From contig WQUG01000110.1 in the NCBI GenBank assembly GCA_009785855.1, positions 1-8,232 on the forward strand: a stretch of DNA of 8,232 nucleotides, given 5' to 3'. The translations under genes were made by a program, and so were the position numbers. Of the stretch, positions 1 to 6,118 are shown one piece after another. Within the stretch, counting starts at the first letter, position 1, and every line of letters starts with the position of its first letter. A model generated the notes under the pieces. It saw only the letters and a list, made by a program, of their open reading frames with translations. It was not told where the DNA came from and ran no database searches. This DNA is from Actinomycetes bacterium. Lineage in GTDB: Bacteria > Actinomycetota > Coriobacteriia > WRKU01 > WQUG01.

Positions 1-197
1 TCTTACTTGAGGCTCCCATGCCAGACACCGCCCCGATAGTCGAGCTGCGCCATGTCACGAAGCGCTTCCCAGGCATCGTCGCTAACGACGATATCAGCCT
101 AGAGGTCCGCGCCGGTGAGATCTTCGCGCTTGCCGGAGAGAACGGCGCGGGCAAGTCCACGCTTATGAGCATGCTCTTCGGCATGTATCAGCCCGAC

Positions 198-200
198 TAA
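198..200 (+). other. Internal in-frame stop codon (TAA) in the importer ATPase
   Basis: The TAA follows ...FGMYQPD and precedes GEIWIRGQKV, a variable turn shortly after the Walker A helix. Relatives carry various residues here, such as Glu, Ser or Arg. Single-base routes to TAA from GAA, TCA, AAA, CAA, TAC or TAT are all possible, so the ancestral residue cannot be deduced. No frameshift accompanies it. TAA also ends the second permease and the exporter ATPase in this window, which argues against reassignment of the codon. Confidence 0.9.
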
Positions 201-272
201 GGCGAGATCTGGATCCGGGGCCAAAAGGTCGACATCGCTTCGCCCAACGAAGCGGTCGAGCTTGGCATCAGC

Positions 273-1556
273 ATGGTGCATCAGCACTTCAAGCTGGTGA
301 GCAACTACACGGTCGCCGAGAACATCGTCTTAGGCGCTGAACCGACGCGACGCCTCATCGGGCTTGCCGGTTATGTCGACATGCGCCCCGTCAACGCGGC
401 GATCGCCGAGCTCTCAGAGCGCTATGGGCTCAGCGTCGATCCGACCAGCGTGATCGAGGATCTGCCGGTCTCGACCCAGCAGCGTGTCGAGATCCTCAAG
501 ATGCTCTATCGCGAGGCAGAGATCCTGATCTTCGACGAGCCGACCGCCATGCTCACCCCCCAGGAGATCGGCTATCTGCTCGACATCATCGCTACCTTGC
601 GAGACAGCGGCAAGACGATCCTGCTCATCACCCACAAGCTTGAGGAGATCAAGCAGGTCGCCGATCGCTGTGCGATCCTGAACCACGGCAAGCTCATCGC
701 CACGATGGAGATGGCGACCAGCTCGACGGCGGATATGGCGCGCCGGATGGTGGGCCGCGAGGTCATCTTCGAGATCGACAAGGCGCCGGCCCGCCCGGGT
801 CCGGTGGTGCTCGATGTGCGCGGCCTGGTGGTCGAGAACGAACATAAAGTCGATGTCGCCCGCGATGTCAGCTTCCAGATACACGCCGGCGAGATATTCG
901 CGGTCGCTGGTGTGGCGGGCTCGGGCCAGGTGGAGCTGGCCGACGCCATCGCCGGTCTGTCGCCCGTCAAGTCCGGGACGATCCAGCTGTCCGGGCGTGA
1001 CATCACGACAGCGGCGGTACGCCAGCGCACGATCGGCGGCATCAGCTACATCCCCGAAGACCGCCAGGACGTCGGCCTGATCCTGGACTTCCCGCTGGCG
1101 GATAACCTGGCGAGCAAGTCTTACTTCAAGCCTCCGTTCTCGCATCGCGGGATCCTGCGCCCAGAAGAGTTCGCGTCCTACGCCGACGACCTGATAGAGC
1201 GCTATGACATCCGCTGCAGCAACGGAGCTGCGACGCTGACGAGATCCATGAGCGGCGGCAACCAGCAGAAGGCGATCGTGGCGCGCGAGGTCGAACAGGA
1301 CGCCTGCCTCATGATCTTCGTGCAGCCGACCCGCGGACTCGACATCGGGGCGATCCTTGCCATCCGGCGCCGCATCCTCGAAGAGCGCGACCGGGGCCGC
1401 GCGGTCCTGCTCGTGTCCCTGGAGCTCGACGAGATCCTGGCGCTGGCCGACACCATCGGCGTCATGTTCGCGGGCCAGATGATCAAGGTCGCGGCCGCCG
1501 ACACTCTCACGCGCGAAGAGGTGGGCGAGTACATGATGGGGGTGAAACAGTCGTGA
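273..1556 (+). CDS. Possible separately translated C-terminal part of the interrupted ATPase (427 aa)
   Basis: ATG 273 is the first possible start in frame after the internal stop, so a gene caller would probably place a gene here. The product would keep the Q-loop, Walker B and switch His of domain 1 and all of domain 2, but lack the only canonical Walker A. Since domain 2's own Walker A has no lysine, this fragment should not form a normal ATP-hydrolysing site by itself. No convincing ribosome binding site precedes ATG 273. It could be made by reinitiation or readthrough, or not at all. I list it as a fragment of the 18-1556 gene, not as an independent gene. Confidence 0.35.
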   Translation: MVHQHFKLVSNYTVAENIVLGAEPTRRLIGLAGYVDMRPVNAAIAELSERYGLSVDPTSVIEDLPVSTQQRVEILKMLYREAEILIFDEPTAMLTPQEIGYLLDIIATLRDSGKTILLITHKLEEIKQVADRCAILNHGKLIATMEMATSSTADMARRMVGREVIFEIDKAPARPGPVVLDVRGLVVENEHKVDVARDVSFQIHAGEIFAVAGVAGSGQVELADAIAGLSPVKSGTIQLSGRDITTAAVRQRTIGGISYIPEDRQDVGLILDFPLADNLASKSYFKPPFSHRGILRPEEFASYADDLIERYDIRCSNGAATLTRSMSGGNQQKAIVAREVEQDACLMIFVQPTRGLDIGAILAIRRRILEERDRGRAVLLVSLELDEILALADTIGVMFAGQMIKVAAADTLTREEVGEYMMGVKQS

Positions 1557-2731
1557 ACAAGCACGAGGACGCTCCCGTCCAGATCCAGCTCAACTGGTTC
1601 TTGCGCTTCTTTGGCAACGAGCGCTGGCAGTTCGCCACGATCCCGCTTCTGGCGATCGCAGCTTCGCTTATCGCGATCACGGCCATAGTCGGCGCCATGG
1701 GGGTCAACCCCCTCAACGTCTTCATCACCTTCCTGCAGGGCGCCGGCTGGATCCTCAAACCGGCCTACGCCGGCGGCTATGGGATGTTCTCGGATCTGAG
1801 CAACACGCTGACCTTCTTCACCCCGATGCTTCTGGCAGCCCTCGGGGTCACGATCGCCTTTCGCGGCGGACTCTTCAACATCGGGATATCCGGTCAGATG
1901 CTCATCGCGGGCTTCCTCGCGAGCGTCATCGTCGGCTACAGCGGACTTACTGCCTGGGTCGCCAAGCCCCTGGTGCTCCTCATCGGCGTCGTCGCCGGAG
2001 CAGCGGTCGGCGGACTCATCGGGTTTCTGAAATACCGCTTCAACATCAACGAGGTGGTCGCCTCGATCATGTTGAACTACATCCTCCAATACAGCGTGAG
2101 TTACTTCATCAACACGCGCTTCCTCGACCAGATATCGAGGCAGTCCAAGGTCGTGAGTCCCGCCTCGATGCTGGTGCTGAGCAGCGTGAAGCTCGGCGGC
2201 GTCAACGTCTCGGTCCCGCTCGTCTTCCTCCTGGCCATCGCGCTTGCCATCGCCCTGCAGTTCTTCCTGAAGAAGACACGCCTCGGCTACGAGATCAAGG
2301 CCGTCGGCGCCAACCGGCGGGCCGCGGAGTACGCGGGCATCCGGGTACCGCGCACGATCATGCTCACGATGATGATCTCGGGAGGCTTCGCCGGTCTGGC
2401 CGGGGTCAGTTACTACCTGGGCTACCTCAACTGTATCCAACCCGGCAAGCTTACGAGCCTCGGCTTCGACAGCATCGCGACGGCGCTGCTCGGCGCGGCG
2501 CACCCGATCGGCGCCATCGCGTCGAGCTTCCTCATCACGACGCTCAATACCGGCAGCACGTACATGTCCTCGATGATGGGAGTGCGTGCAGAGATCGCCC
2601 AGCTGGTCACGGGCATGATACTGCTCTTCTCGGCCTGCAGCGCCTTCTTCCGCTGGCGTATCGCGGTGGCCAAACAGCGCGCCGAGATGCGCGCGGCCGG
2701 TACCGTCGCCCCGGGAGCTGAGGACGCATGA
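1553..2731 (+). CDS. Nucleoside ABC importer permease subunit 1 (NupP-like)
   Basis: A 392-residue inner-membrane permease of the BPD_transp_2 family, which includes branched-chain amino acid, ribose and nucleoside transporters. About nine hydrophobic segments are visible, near residues 27-49, 88-103, 107-128, 138-159, 167-186, 221-239, 268-290, 303-330 and 345-365. The GLFNIGISGQ motif (106-115) and EVVASIMLNYI (167-177) are typical of the first permease of guanosine/purine nucleoside importers. The segment LGYEIKAVGANRRAAEYAGI (244-263) is the cytoplasmic loop expected to contact the ATPase. The start is GTG, in a GTGA overlap with the ATPase stop, preceded by GGGGGTGA. It would pair with the second permease as a heterodimeric channel. 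The frame is intact, unlike the ATPase gene, which suggests the lesion upstream is recent or tolerated. Exact substrate is inferred from family and the nearby phosphorylase. Confidence 0.93.
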   Translation: MNKHEDAPVQIQLNWFLRFFGNERWQFATIPLLAIAASLIAITAIVGAMGVNPLNVFITFLQGAGWILKPAYAGGYGMFSDLSNTLTFFTPMLLAALGVTIAFRGGLFNIGISGQMLIAGFLASVIVGYSGLTAWVAKPLVLLIGVVAGAAVGGLIGFLKYRFNINEVVASIMLNYILQYSVSYFINTRFLDQISRQSKVVSPASMLVLSSVKLGGVNVSVPLVFLLAIALAIALQFFLKKTRLGYEIKAVGANRRAAEYAGIRVPRTIMLTMMISGGFAGLAGVSYYLGYLNCIQPGKLTSLGFDSIATALLGAAHPIGAIASSFLITTLNTGSTYMSSMMGVRAEIAQLVTGMILLFSACSAFFRWRIAVAKQRAEMRAAGTVAPGAEDA

Positions 2732-3702
2732 GCGGGCTGAACACGATCGTCATCAACGGCCTGGCCCTGGCGCTGCCGCTGCTGATCATCGCCATCGGCG
2801 GCATCTTCTCAGAGCGCAGCGGCATCATCAACCTCGCTCTTGAAGGTCTGCTCGGCTTCGGCGCCTTCTGTGGGGCGCTCTTCGCCTATGCCGCGGTGAC
2901 CTGGCACTGGTTTCCTGCGAACTCGCTGACGCCGATGTATCTGTCGTTTGTGGTGGCGGCCCTGGGCGGGGCGGCCTTCGCGGTCATCCACGCCCTGCTC
3001 TGCGTGAAGCTGCGCGCCAACCAGGTCATCAGCGGTGTGGTCATCAACATCCTGTCGCTGGCGGCAACGGGCTTTCTGACGAGCCAGATCAACATGACGG
3101 TCTTCGGAGGACCTTCCAGCAAGTTCGACCTGACGGTGGCGCCGCGCTACACGGTCTCGTTGCTCGCGAAGATCCCGATCATCGGAGCGGCGTTCGCGCG
3201 CTTCTATGCCTTCGAGGTGTTGATCGTTGTGCTGGTCGCGATCTTCTGGTTCATCCTCTATCGCACGCGCTTCGGCATCCATCTGCGCGCCGCCGGCGAC
3301 AACCCGCAGGCGCTTGACGCGGCGGGCATCGAGGTCACGCGCGTGCGCTTCGTCGCGGTACTCATCAGCGGTGGGCTGGCCGGGATAGGAGGCATGTGTT
3401 TCGCCTACTCGATCTTCGGCAGTTTCTCTTCAGCGGTCTATGCGGGCTACGGCTTTCTGGCGATCGCGGCGCTGATCTTCGGCAACTGGAAGATCATGCC
3501 GACCCTGGCCGCCTGTCTGCTCTTCGGTTTCGCGCAGAGCGGCGCCAACCAACTGGTCCTGTGGCTGCGGATGGATTCGAGCGTCGGCGACCTGGCGATG
3601 ATCGTCCCCTATGCGTTGACCCTGATCCTGCTCGCGTTCTTCAGCAAGCATAACCGCGCCCCGCGGTCACTGGGCGAGATCTACGATTCTTCCAAGCGCT
3701 AA
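2728..3702 (+). CDS. Nucleoside ABC importer permease subunit 2 (NupQ-like)
   Basis: A 324-residue BPD_transp_2 permease, the second membrane subunit of the same importer. Family segments visible are ERSGIINLALEGLLGFGAF (29-47), LRANQVISGVVINILSLAATG (95-115) and the ATPase-contacting loop RFGIHLRAAGDNPQALDAAGI (181-201). Hydrophobic helices occur near 8-26, 38-56, 70-94, 99-117, 160-178, 206-230, 236-252, 256-275 and 288-305. The start ATG overlaps the stop of permease 1 as ATGA, with GAGGA just upstream, so the subunits are translationally coupled. The gene is the last of the operon and ends in TAA close to a long palindrome. Its length is normal and the frame intact. Members of this family also import other nucleosides and related compounds; purine nucleosides are the best guess because of the adjacent purine nucleoside phosphorylase gene. 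Confidence 0.93.
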   Translation: MSGLNTIVINGLALALPLLIIAIGGIFSERSGIINLALEGLLGFGAFCGALFAYAAVTWHWFPANSLTPMYLSFVVAALGGAAFAVIHALLCVKLRANQVISGVVINILSLAATGFLTSQINMTVFGGPSSKFDLTVAPRYTVSLLAKIPIIGAAFARFYAFEVLIVVLVAIFWFILYRTRFGIHLRAAGDNPQALDAAGIEVTRVRFVAVLISGGLAGIGGMCFAYSIFGSFSSAVYAGYGFLAIAALIFGNWKIMPTLAACLLFGFAQSGANQLVLWLRMDSSVGDLAMIVPYALTLILLAFFSKHNRAPRSLGEIYDSSKR

Positions 3703-3706
3703 CGCG

Positions 3707-3791
3707 CCTGAAGTTCACTGACAAGGCGCCGAAGAGCGTGGCGTGCTTATGCACGCGAGCTCTGCGGCAACGCCGTCAGTGGAACTTCAGG
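3707..3791. repeat. 85-base imperfect palindrome at the meeting point of two convergent operons
   Basis: The left outer arm CCTGAAGTTCACTGAC (3707-3722) is the reverse complement of 3775-3791 apart from one extra base in the right arm. Further inside, GCCG (3728-3731) pairs with CGGC (3765-3768), AGAGC (3733-3737) with GCTCT (3759-3763), and GCGTGC (3741-3746) with GCACGC (3751-3756), around a TTAT loop (3747-3750). Roughly 31 base pairs with small bulges form one long hairpin on either strand. The right arm contains the last codons and stop of the dehydrogenase gene. No U-tract follows on either strand, so it is not a classical intrinsic terminator. A bidirectional 3'-end hairpin that stops or stabilises both converging transcripts is the likeliest role. 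Confidence 0.8.
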
Positions 3792-4714
3792 GCGGCTTTG
3801 AAGGCGCGGGAGTCGAAGGCGGCTTGGAAGTCATCCGGGGCGTGGACCTCGACGGGCGGGAGCACGACCAGGCCGCGCTCCAGAAGCCGCAGGGCCGGCG
3901 CGAAGGGGCCGCAGCGCGATCCCCGGATGGTGATCTCGCGCACCACCACCTCGCTCATGTTGATGGACGCGCTCCCCGCATAGGTGCTCTTGATGACGAG
4001 CGTGCCCTCGCTTCGCGTCAGCGCAAGCGCCGTGGGCAGCGACTCCGGCGTGCCGGTCGCGTCGATGACCACCTCGTAGGTCCCGGCCGGTTCAAGAAGC
4101 TGGGCGACGGAGAAGTCCTTGAACAGGGCGAGTTTCTCCGGCACCCGTCCGATGACGGTCAGCGGCGCGCCGGTCAAAGCGACGCACTGTCCGACCATCA
4201 GCGCGAGGCGTCCGTCTCCGATCAGCGCCACCGGAGCCGCCGGGTCGAAGTGGACCTGCTCGACGATGCGCAGGGCGGCTGCCAAAGGCTCGGTGAAGAC
4301 CGCGACCTCTGGCGCGAGGTCGTCGGGCACGACGTGCAGCAGGCGGGTCTCATGGACCAGATAGTCGGCGAAGGTCCCGTCGTGGCCGTCGATGCCGATG
4401 ACCTGGCGCGTCTCGCAGTGATGCGGACGCCCGGTGCGGCAGTAGAGACAGTGCCCGCAGTTGATGTTGAGCTCGCCGACCACGCGCGCGCCGACCAGGG
4501 CAGCGTCGCTGCTCTCCTCGACGATGCCGACGAACTCGTGGCCCATCACGCCGCAGAAGTCCGGACGATAACCGCGAAGGATCTCGCGGTCGGTATTGCA
4601 GATCGTGGCAAGCTCGATGCGGATGAGGCTCTGGCCCCCGTTGACGTCGCAGGCGGGCTTCGGCGCATCCTGTGTGTAGCGGGCGGCCCTGCCGTCATAG
4701 ATGACTGCGCGCAT
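3776..4714 (-). CDS. Zinc-dependent medium-chain alcohol dehydrogenase-like oxidoreductase
   Basis: A 312-residue cytoplasmic member of the MDR (GroES-like alcohol/threonine dehydrogenase) superfamily, expected to oxidise an alcohol or polyol with NAD(P). Visible features are the catalytic zinc ligands Cys39, His59-Glu60 (GHE) and Glu142 (TEPLA), and four structural-zinc cysteines at 86, 89, 92 and 100. The nucleotide-binding turn is IGDGRLA (165-171), where the usual GxGxxG is shortened to GDGxLA, as in some MDR subgroups. The protein is a little shorter than typical 340-350-residue alcohol dehydrogenases. I chose ATG 4714 because MRAVIYDG is a classic MDR N-terminus and AGGAG lies 11 bases upstream. 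A GTG at 4723 would overlap the phosphorylase stop as GTGA but sits only two bases from AGGAG. It is coupled to the phosphorylase, suggesting a role in using nucleoside-derived sugar, but the substrate is unknown. Confidence 0.88.
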   Translation of the reverse strand: MRAVIYDGRAARYTQDAPKPACDVNGGQSLIRIELATICNTDREILRGYRPDFCGVMGHEFVGIVEESSDAALVGARVVGELNINCGHCLYCRTGRPHHCETRQVIGIDGHDGTFADYLVHETRLLHVVPDDLAPEVAVFTEPLAAALRIVEQVHFDPAAPVALIGDGRLALMVGQCVALTGAPLTVIGRVPEKLALFKDFSVAQLLEPAGTYEVVIDATGTPESLPTALALTRSEGTLVIKSTYAGSASINMSEVVVREITIRGSRCGPFAPALRLLERGLVVLPPVEVHAPDDFQAAFDSRAFKAALKFH

Positions 4715-4719
4715 GGTAC

Positions 4720-5580
4720 TCACTTCTCCTGTTCTGCCGCGATCCGGCCGATGGCGCAGGCGAGCAGGGTGCTGAAATGCCCGGCTGCAAGCGCGGCAGA
4801 TACATCGACCTCTTCTGAGCTGAGATGAGCCTGGCCCGGCATACCAGCGCCGAGGTTCGTGATGCAGCTGATGGCGGCGACTCGAAGTCCCATATGGTCA
4901 GCAGCGATCACCTCGACAGCGGTGCTCATCCCCACAGCATCCGCCCCAAGACTGCGATAGTCGCGGATCTCAGCCGGCGTTTCGAACTGGGGTCCGGTAA
5001 GCTGCAGGTAGATACCCTGATGTAGCTCAACGCCTACCGCGCGCGCGCTATCCAGCAGCAGTTCGTTCAGGTCATGGTCGTATGCCTCGGTCTGGTCAGG
5101 GAAACGCGGCCCATATTCGTCGATGTTCATCCCGATGAGCGGGGAGGGTACAAAGCTGGTGATATGGTCAGTGATGAGCATCAGGTCGCCTGGCTTGAAA
5201 TCCGGATCCAGACCGCCTGCCGCGTTGGTCAGGATGAGTGTGCGCACACCGAGCCGCGCGAGTACACGGATCGGCAGGACGACGTCGCTCATGGGATAGC
5301 CCTCATAGTAGTGGACACGGCCCTGCATCATCACGAGCGGCGTGCCGGCGAGCGTCCCGAACAGGAAGCGGCCCGCATGTCCGGGCGCCGTGCTGACAGG
5401 GAAGTCCCCGAGCTCTTCGTAAGGGACTGTGCAGCTGACCTCCATCTGCTCGGCGAGCAGCCCGAGACCGCTGCCCAGGACCAGTGCGATCCCGGGGACA
5501 GGCGTGCCATCCAGCTTCTCGCGCAGCGCCGCGGTGCAGCGCTCGACCTTCTCACGGATCGGGTTGCTGTTCTCTGTCAC
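4720..5580 (-). CDS. punA: Purine nucleoside phosphorylase, trimeric class I
   Basis: A 286-residue cytosolic enzyme that splits purine ribo- or deoxyribonucleosides with phosphate into the free base and (deoxy)ribose 1-phosphate. The hallmarks of the trimeric PNP family are in order: GSGLG (36-40), PGHAG (66-70), phosphate-site GRVHYYEGY (87-95), TNAAGG (118-123), GPQFETPAE (196-204), GMST (217-220) and CITNLGAG (239-246). Glu200 and Asn242 correspond to the mammalian Glu201/Asn243 pair that selects 6-oxopurines, so inosine and guanosine are likely substrates. After GMST the usual VPEV reads AVEV, a small departure. The start is GTG, with a strong AAGGAGGAG site just upstream. It is the first gene of a minus-strand operon with the dehydrogenase. 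Facing a nucleoside importer operon, it fits purine salvage. Length is normal. Confidence 0.95.
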   Translation of the reverse strand: MTENSNPIREKVERCTAALREKLDGTPVPGIALVLGSGLGLLAEQMEVSCTVPYEELGDFPVSTAPGHAGRFLFGTLAGTPLVMMQGRVHYYEGYPMSDVVLPIRVLARLGVRTLILTNAAGGLDPDFKPGDLMLITDHITSFVPSPLIGMNIDEYGPRFPDQTEAYDHDLNELLLDSARAVGVELHQGIYLQLTGPQFETPAEIRDYRSLGADAVGMSTAVEVIAADHMGLRVAAISCITNLGAGMPGQAHLSSEEVDVSAALAAGHFSTLLACAIGRIAAEQEK

Positions 5581-5591
5581 GGCTCCTCCTT
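5581..5591 (-). promoter_or_regulatory. Strong ribosome binding site of the phosphorylase gene
   Basis: On the minus strand this reads AAGGAGGAGCC, a near-perfect Shine-Dalgarno sequence, ending directly before the GTG start with the AGGAG core about six bases away. It supports the choice of the GTG codon, as there is no nearby ATG in frame. Confidence 0.8.
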
Positions 5592-5610
5592 GGGCTCGAT
5601 GTTCGTTCTC

Positions 5611-5619
5611 ATTCTAGCA
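5611..5619 (-). promoter_or_regulatory. Probable extended -10 promoter of the phosphorylase-dehydrogenase operon
   Basis: The minus strand reads TGCTAGAAT, an extended -10 (TGn plus TAGAAT, one mismatch to TATAAT). Transcription would start about seven bases downstream, leaving a short leader of roughly 25 bases that contains the ribosome binding site. I see no good -35 hexamer at 17 bases, which is common for extended -10 promoters. This is inferred from pattern only. Confidence 0.45.
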
Positions 5620-5720
5620 TCGCTGGTCCTGCCGGACGTGTGGCATCTGTGGAGCAGTTCTGTGCATCGCGTTCAACTTTCCTGATGCGTCCCTCACAGG
5701 CATATGCTGGTTGTGATGTT

Positions 5721-5732
5721 TTCTCGAGAGAA
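5721..5732 (+). repeat. Short palindrome touching the ribosome binding site of the small membrane protein gene
   Basis: TTCTCGAGAGAA has five-base complementary arms (TTCTC and GAGAA) around two bases. It overlaps the start of AAGGAG (5731-5736). It may be a small operator or chance; I could not find a convincing -10/-35 pair upstream to place it relative to a promoter. Confidence 0.25.
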
Positions 5733-5745
5733 GGAGTTGTTGACT

Positions 5746-5991
5746 ATGACACATTTCTATCAGAAGGTCTGGTTCTGGCTCGTGCTGGCCCTTGCGATGC
5801 TCGTCATCTCGATCGTCGGCTCGGTGGCAGGAAGCTTCATCTCTCGCAGCATGATGGGTGGCACGGTGCGCGGTACGTTTCCCGGCAACGGCACCATGAT
5901 GCGCAACTTCAACGGCGGCGGCGGAAGCGGAGCGCCTGACTTCAACAATGGGGGCGGCTCCGGCATGAACAACGGCGGCTCAGGCCAGTAG
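5746..5991 (+). CDS. Small single-helix membrane protein with a Gly/Asn-rich tail
   Basis: An 81-residue protein that I do not recognise. Residues 1-8 (MTHFYQKV) are short and polar, residues 9-32 (WFWLVLALAMLVISIVGSVAGSFI) form one hydrophobic helix or uncleaved signal anchor, and residues 33-81 are a flexible tail rich in Gly, Asn, Ser and Met, with repeated GGGSG-like units (GGGGSG, GGGSG, GGSG). There is no lipobox cysteine. With Lys7 on the short N-terminal side and Arg34 just after the helix, the topology is not certain. I chose ATG 5746 because AAGGAG (5731-5736) lies nine bases upstream; an in-frame ATG at 5704 lacks such a site. Base composition matches the neighbours. It is monocistronic: a strong terminator follows. 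A surface-exposed tail or a small membrane-associated regulator are both possible; its position before an exporter operon may or may not be meaningful. Confidence 0.75.
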   Translation: MTHFYQKVWFWLVLALAMLVISIVGSVAGSFISRSMMGGTVRGTFPGNGTMMRNFNGGGGSGAPDFNNGGGSGMNNGGSGQ

Positions 5992-6014
5992 CGTTCCGGG
6001 CCTCCGGCATCAGT

Positions 6015-6048
6015 AAGAGAGGGCGTCCACTGGGCGCCCTCTCTTTTT
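6015..6048 (+). terminator. Intrinsic (Rho-independent) terminator after the small membrane protein gene
   Basis: AAGAGAGGGCG (6015-6025) pairs perfectly with CGCCCTCTCTT (6035-6045) around a nine-base loop, and the stem runs into a T-tract (6044-6048). This is a textbook plus-strand terminator, 23 bases after the TAG of the small gene. It separates that gene from the exporter operon. Confidence 0.93.
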
Positions 6049-6069
6049 GTAGTCTTGCTTGTCAGTAGG

Positions 6070-6078
6070 TGCTATTCT
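6070..6078 (+). promoter_or_regulatory. Possible extended -10 promoter of the exporter operon
   Basis: TGCTATTCT fits TGn followed by TATTCT (four of six to TATAAT). It lies just past the preceding terminator and about 40 bases before the ATPase start, which is where a promoter is needed. A TTGTCA at 6059-6064 is too close to act as its -35. It resembles the TGCTAGAAT element of the phosphorylase promoter. Pattern evidence only. Confidence 0.35.
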
Positions 6079-6118
6079 TGAAAGAACCACCAGAACTCAA
6101 CATCAGGAAGAGGGATCG

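Larger units (their letters stand above)
18..1556 (+). pseudogene. Nucleoside ABC importer ATPase (NupO/YufO type), interrupted by an in-frame TAA
   Basis: This would be the double-domain cytoplasmic ATPase that powers a BmpA/Nup-type nucleoside importer. Read through the stop, it spans 512 codons, the usual family length. Domain 1 has Walker A GENGAGKS (40-47), Q-loop MVHQHF (86-91), a signature-like LPVSTQQR (149-156), Walker B ILIFDEP (169-175) and a switch His (206). Domain 2 has the family's degenerate Walker A GVAGSGQV (298-305, no Lys), SGGNQQ (412-417) and the QPTRGLD segment (about 436-442). Codon 61 (198-200) is TAA, and codons 62-85 continue the family sequence in the same frame, so one substitution explains the break. 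The start ATG has GAGG five bases upstream. The 3' end overlaps the first permease by four bases. A TGA at 8-10 might end an upstream gene, for example the binding lipoprotein. It could be a pseudogene, a readthrough gene or a sequence error; the family assignment is secure. Confidence 0.85.

Noticed and set aside
198..200. TAA reassigned or encoding a special amino acid
   Set aside because: TAA ends the second permease and the exporter ATPase at sensible places, TGA and TAG are also used as stops, and no recoding structure is evident around the codon.
414..1145. Minus-strand open frame of 243 codons
   Set aside because: Antisense to ATPase motifs, no recognisable domain and composition of a shadow frame.
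1202..2503. Long open frame of 433 codons on the minus strand
   Set aside because: It runs opposite the well-supported ATPase and permease genes, is made of charged, repetitive composition (Asp, Glu, Arg, His) typical of antisense high-GC frames, and shows no domain.
3707..3791. Transposon end, attachment site or CRISPR-like repeat
   Set aside because: There is no transposase, no target duplication visible and only one palindrome, so an element or array is not supported.
3743..4828. Plus-strand open frame of 361 codons
   Set aside because: It lies antisense to the dehydrogenase and the end of the phosphorylase, both supported by catalytic motifs. The frame is a high-GC shadow.
5704..5991. 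Longer form of the small membrane protein from ATG 5704
   Set aside because: No ribosome binding site precedes that ATG, whereas AAGGAG stands at a good distance before ATG 5746 and the extension would place polar residues before a helix start without family support.
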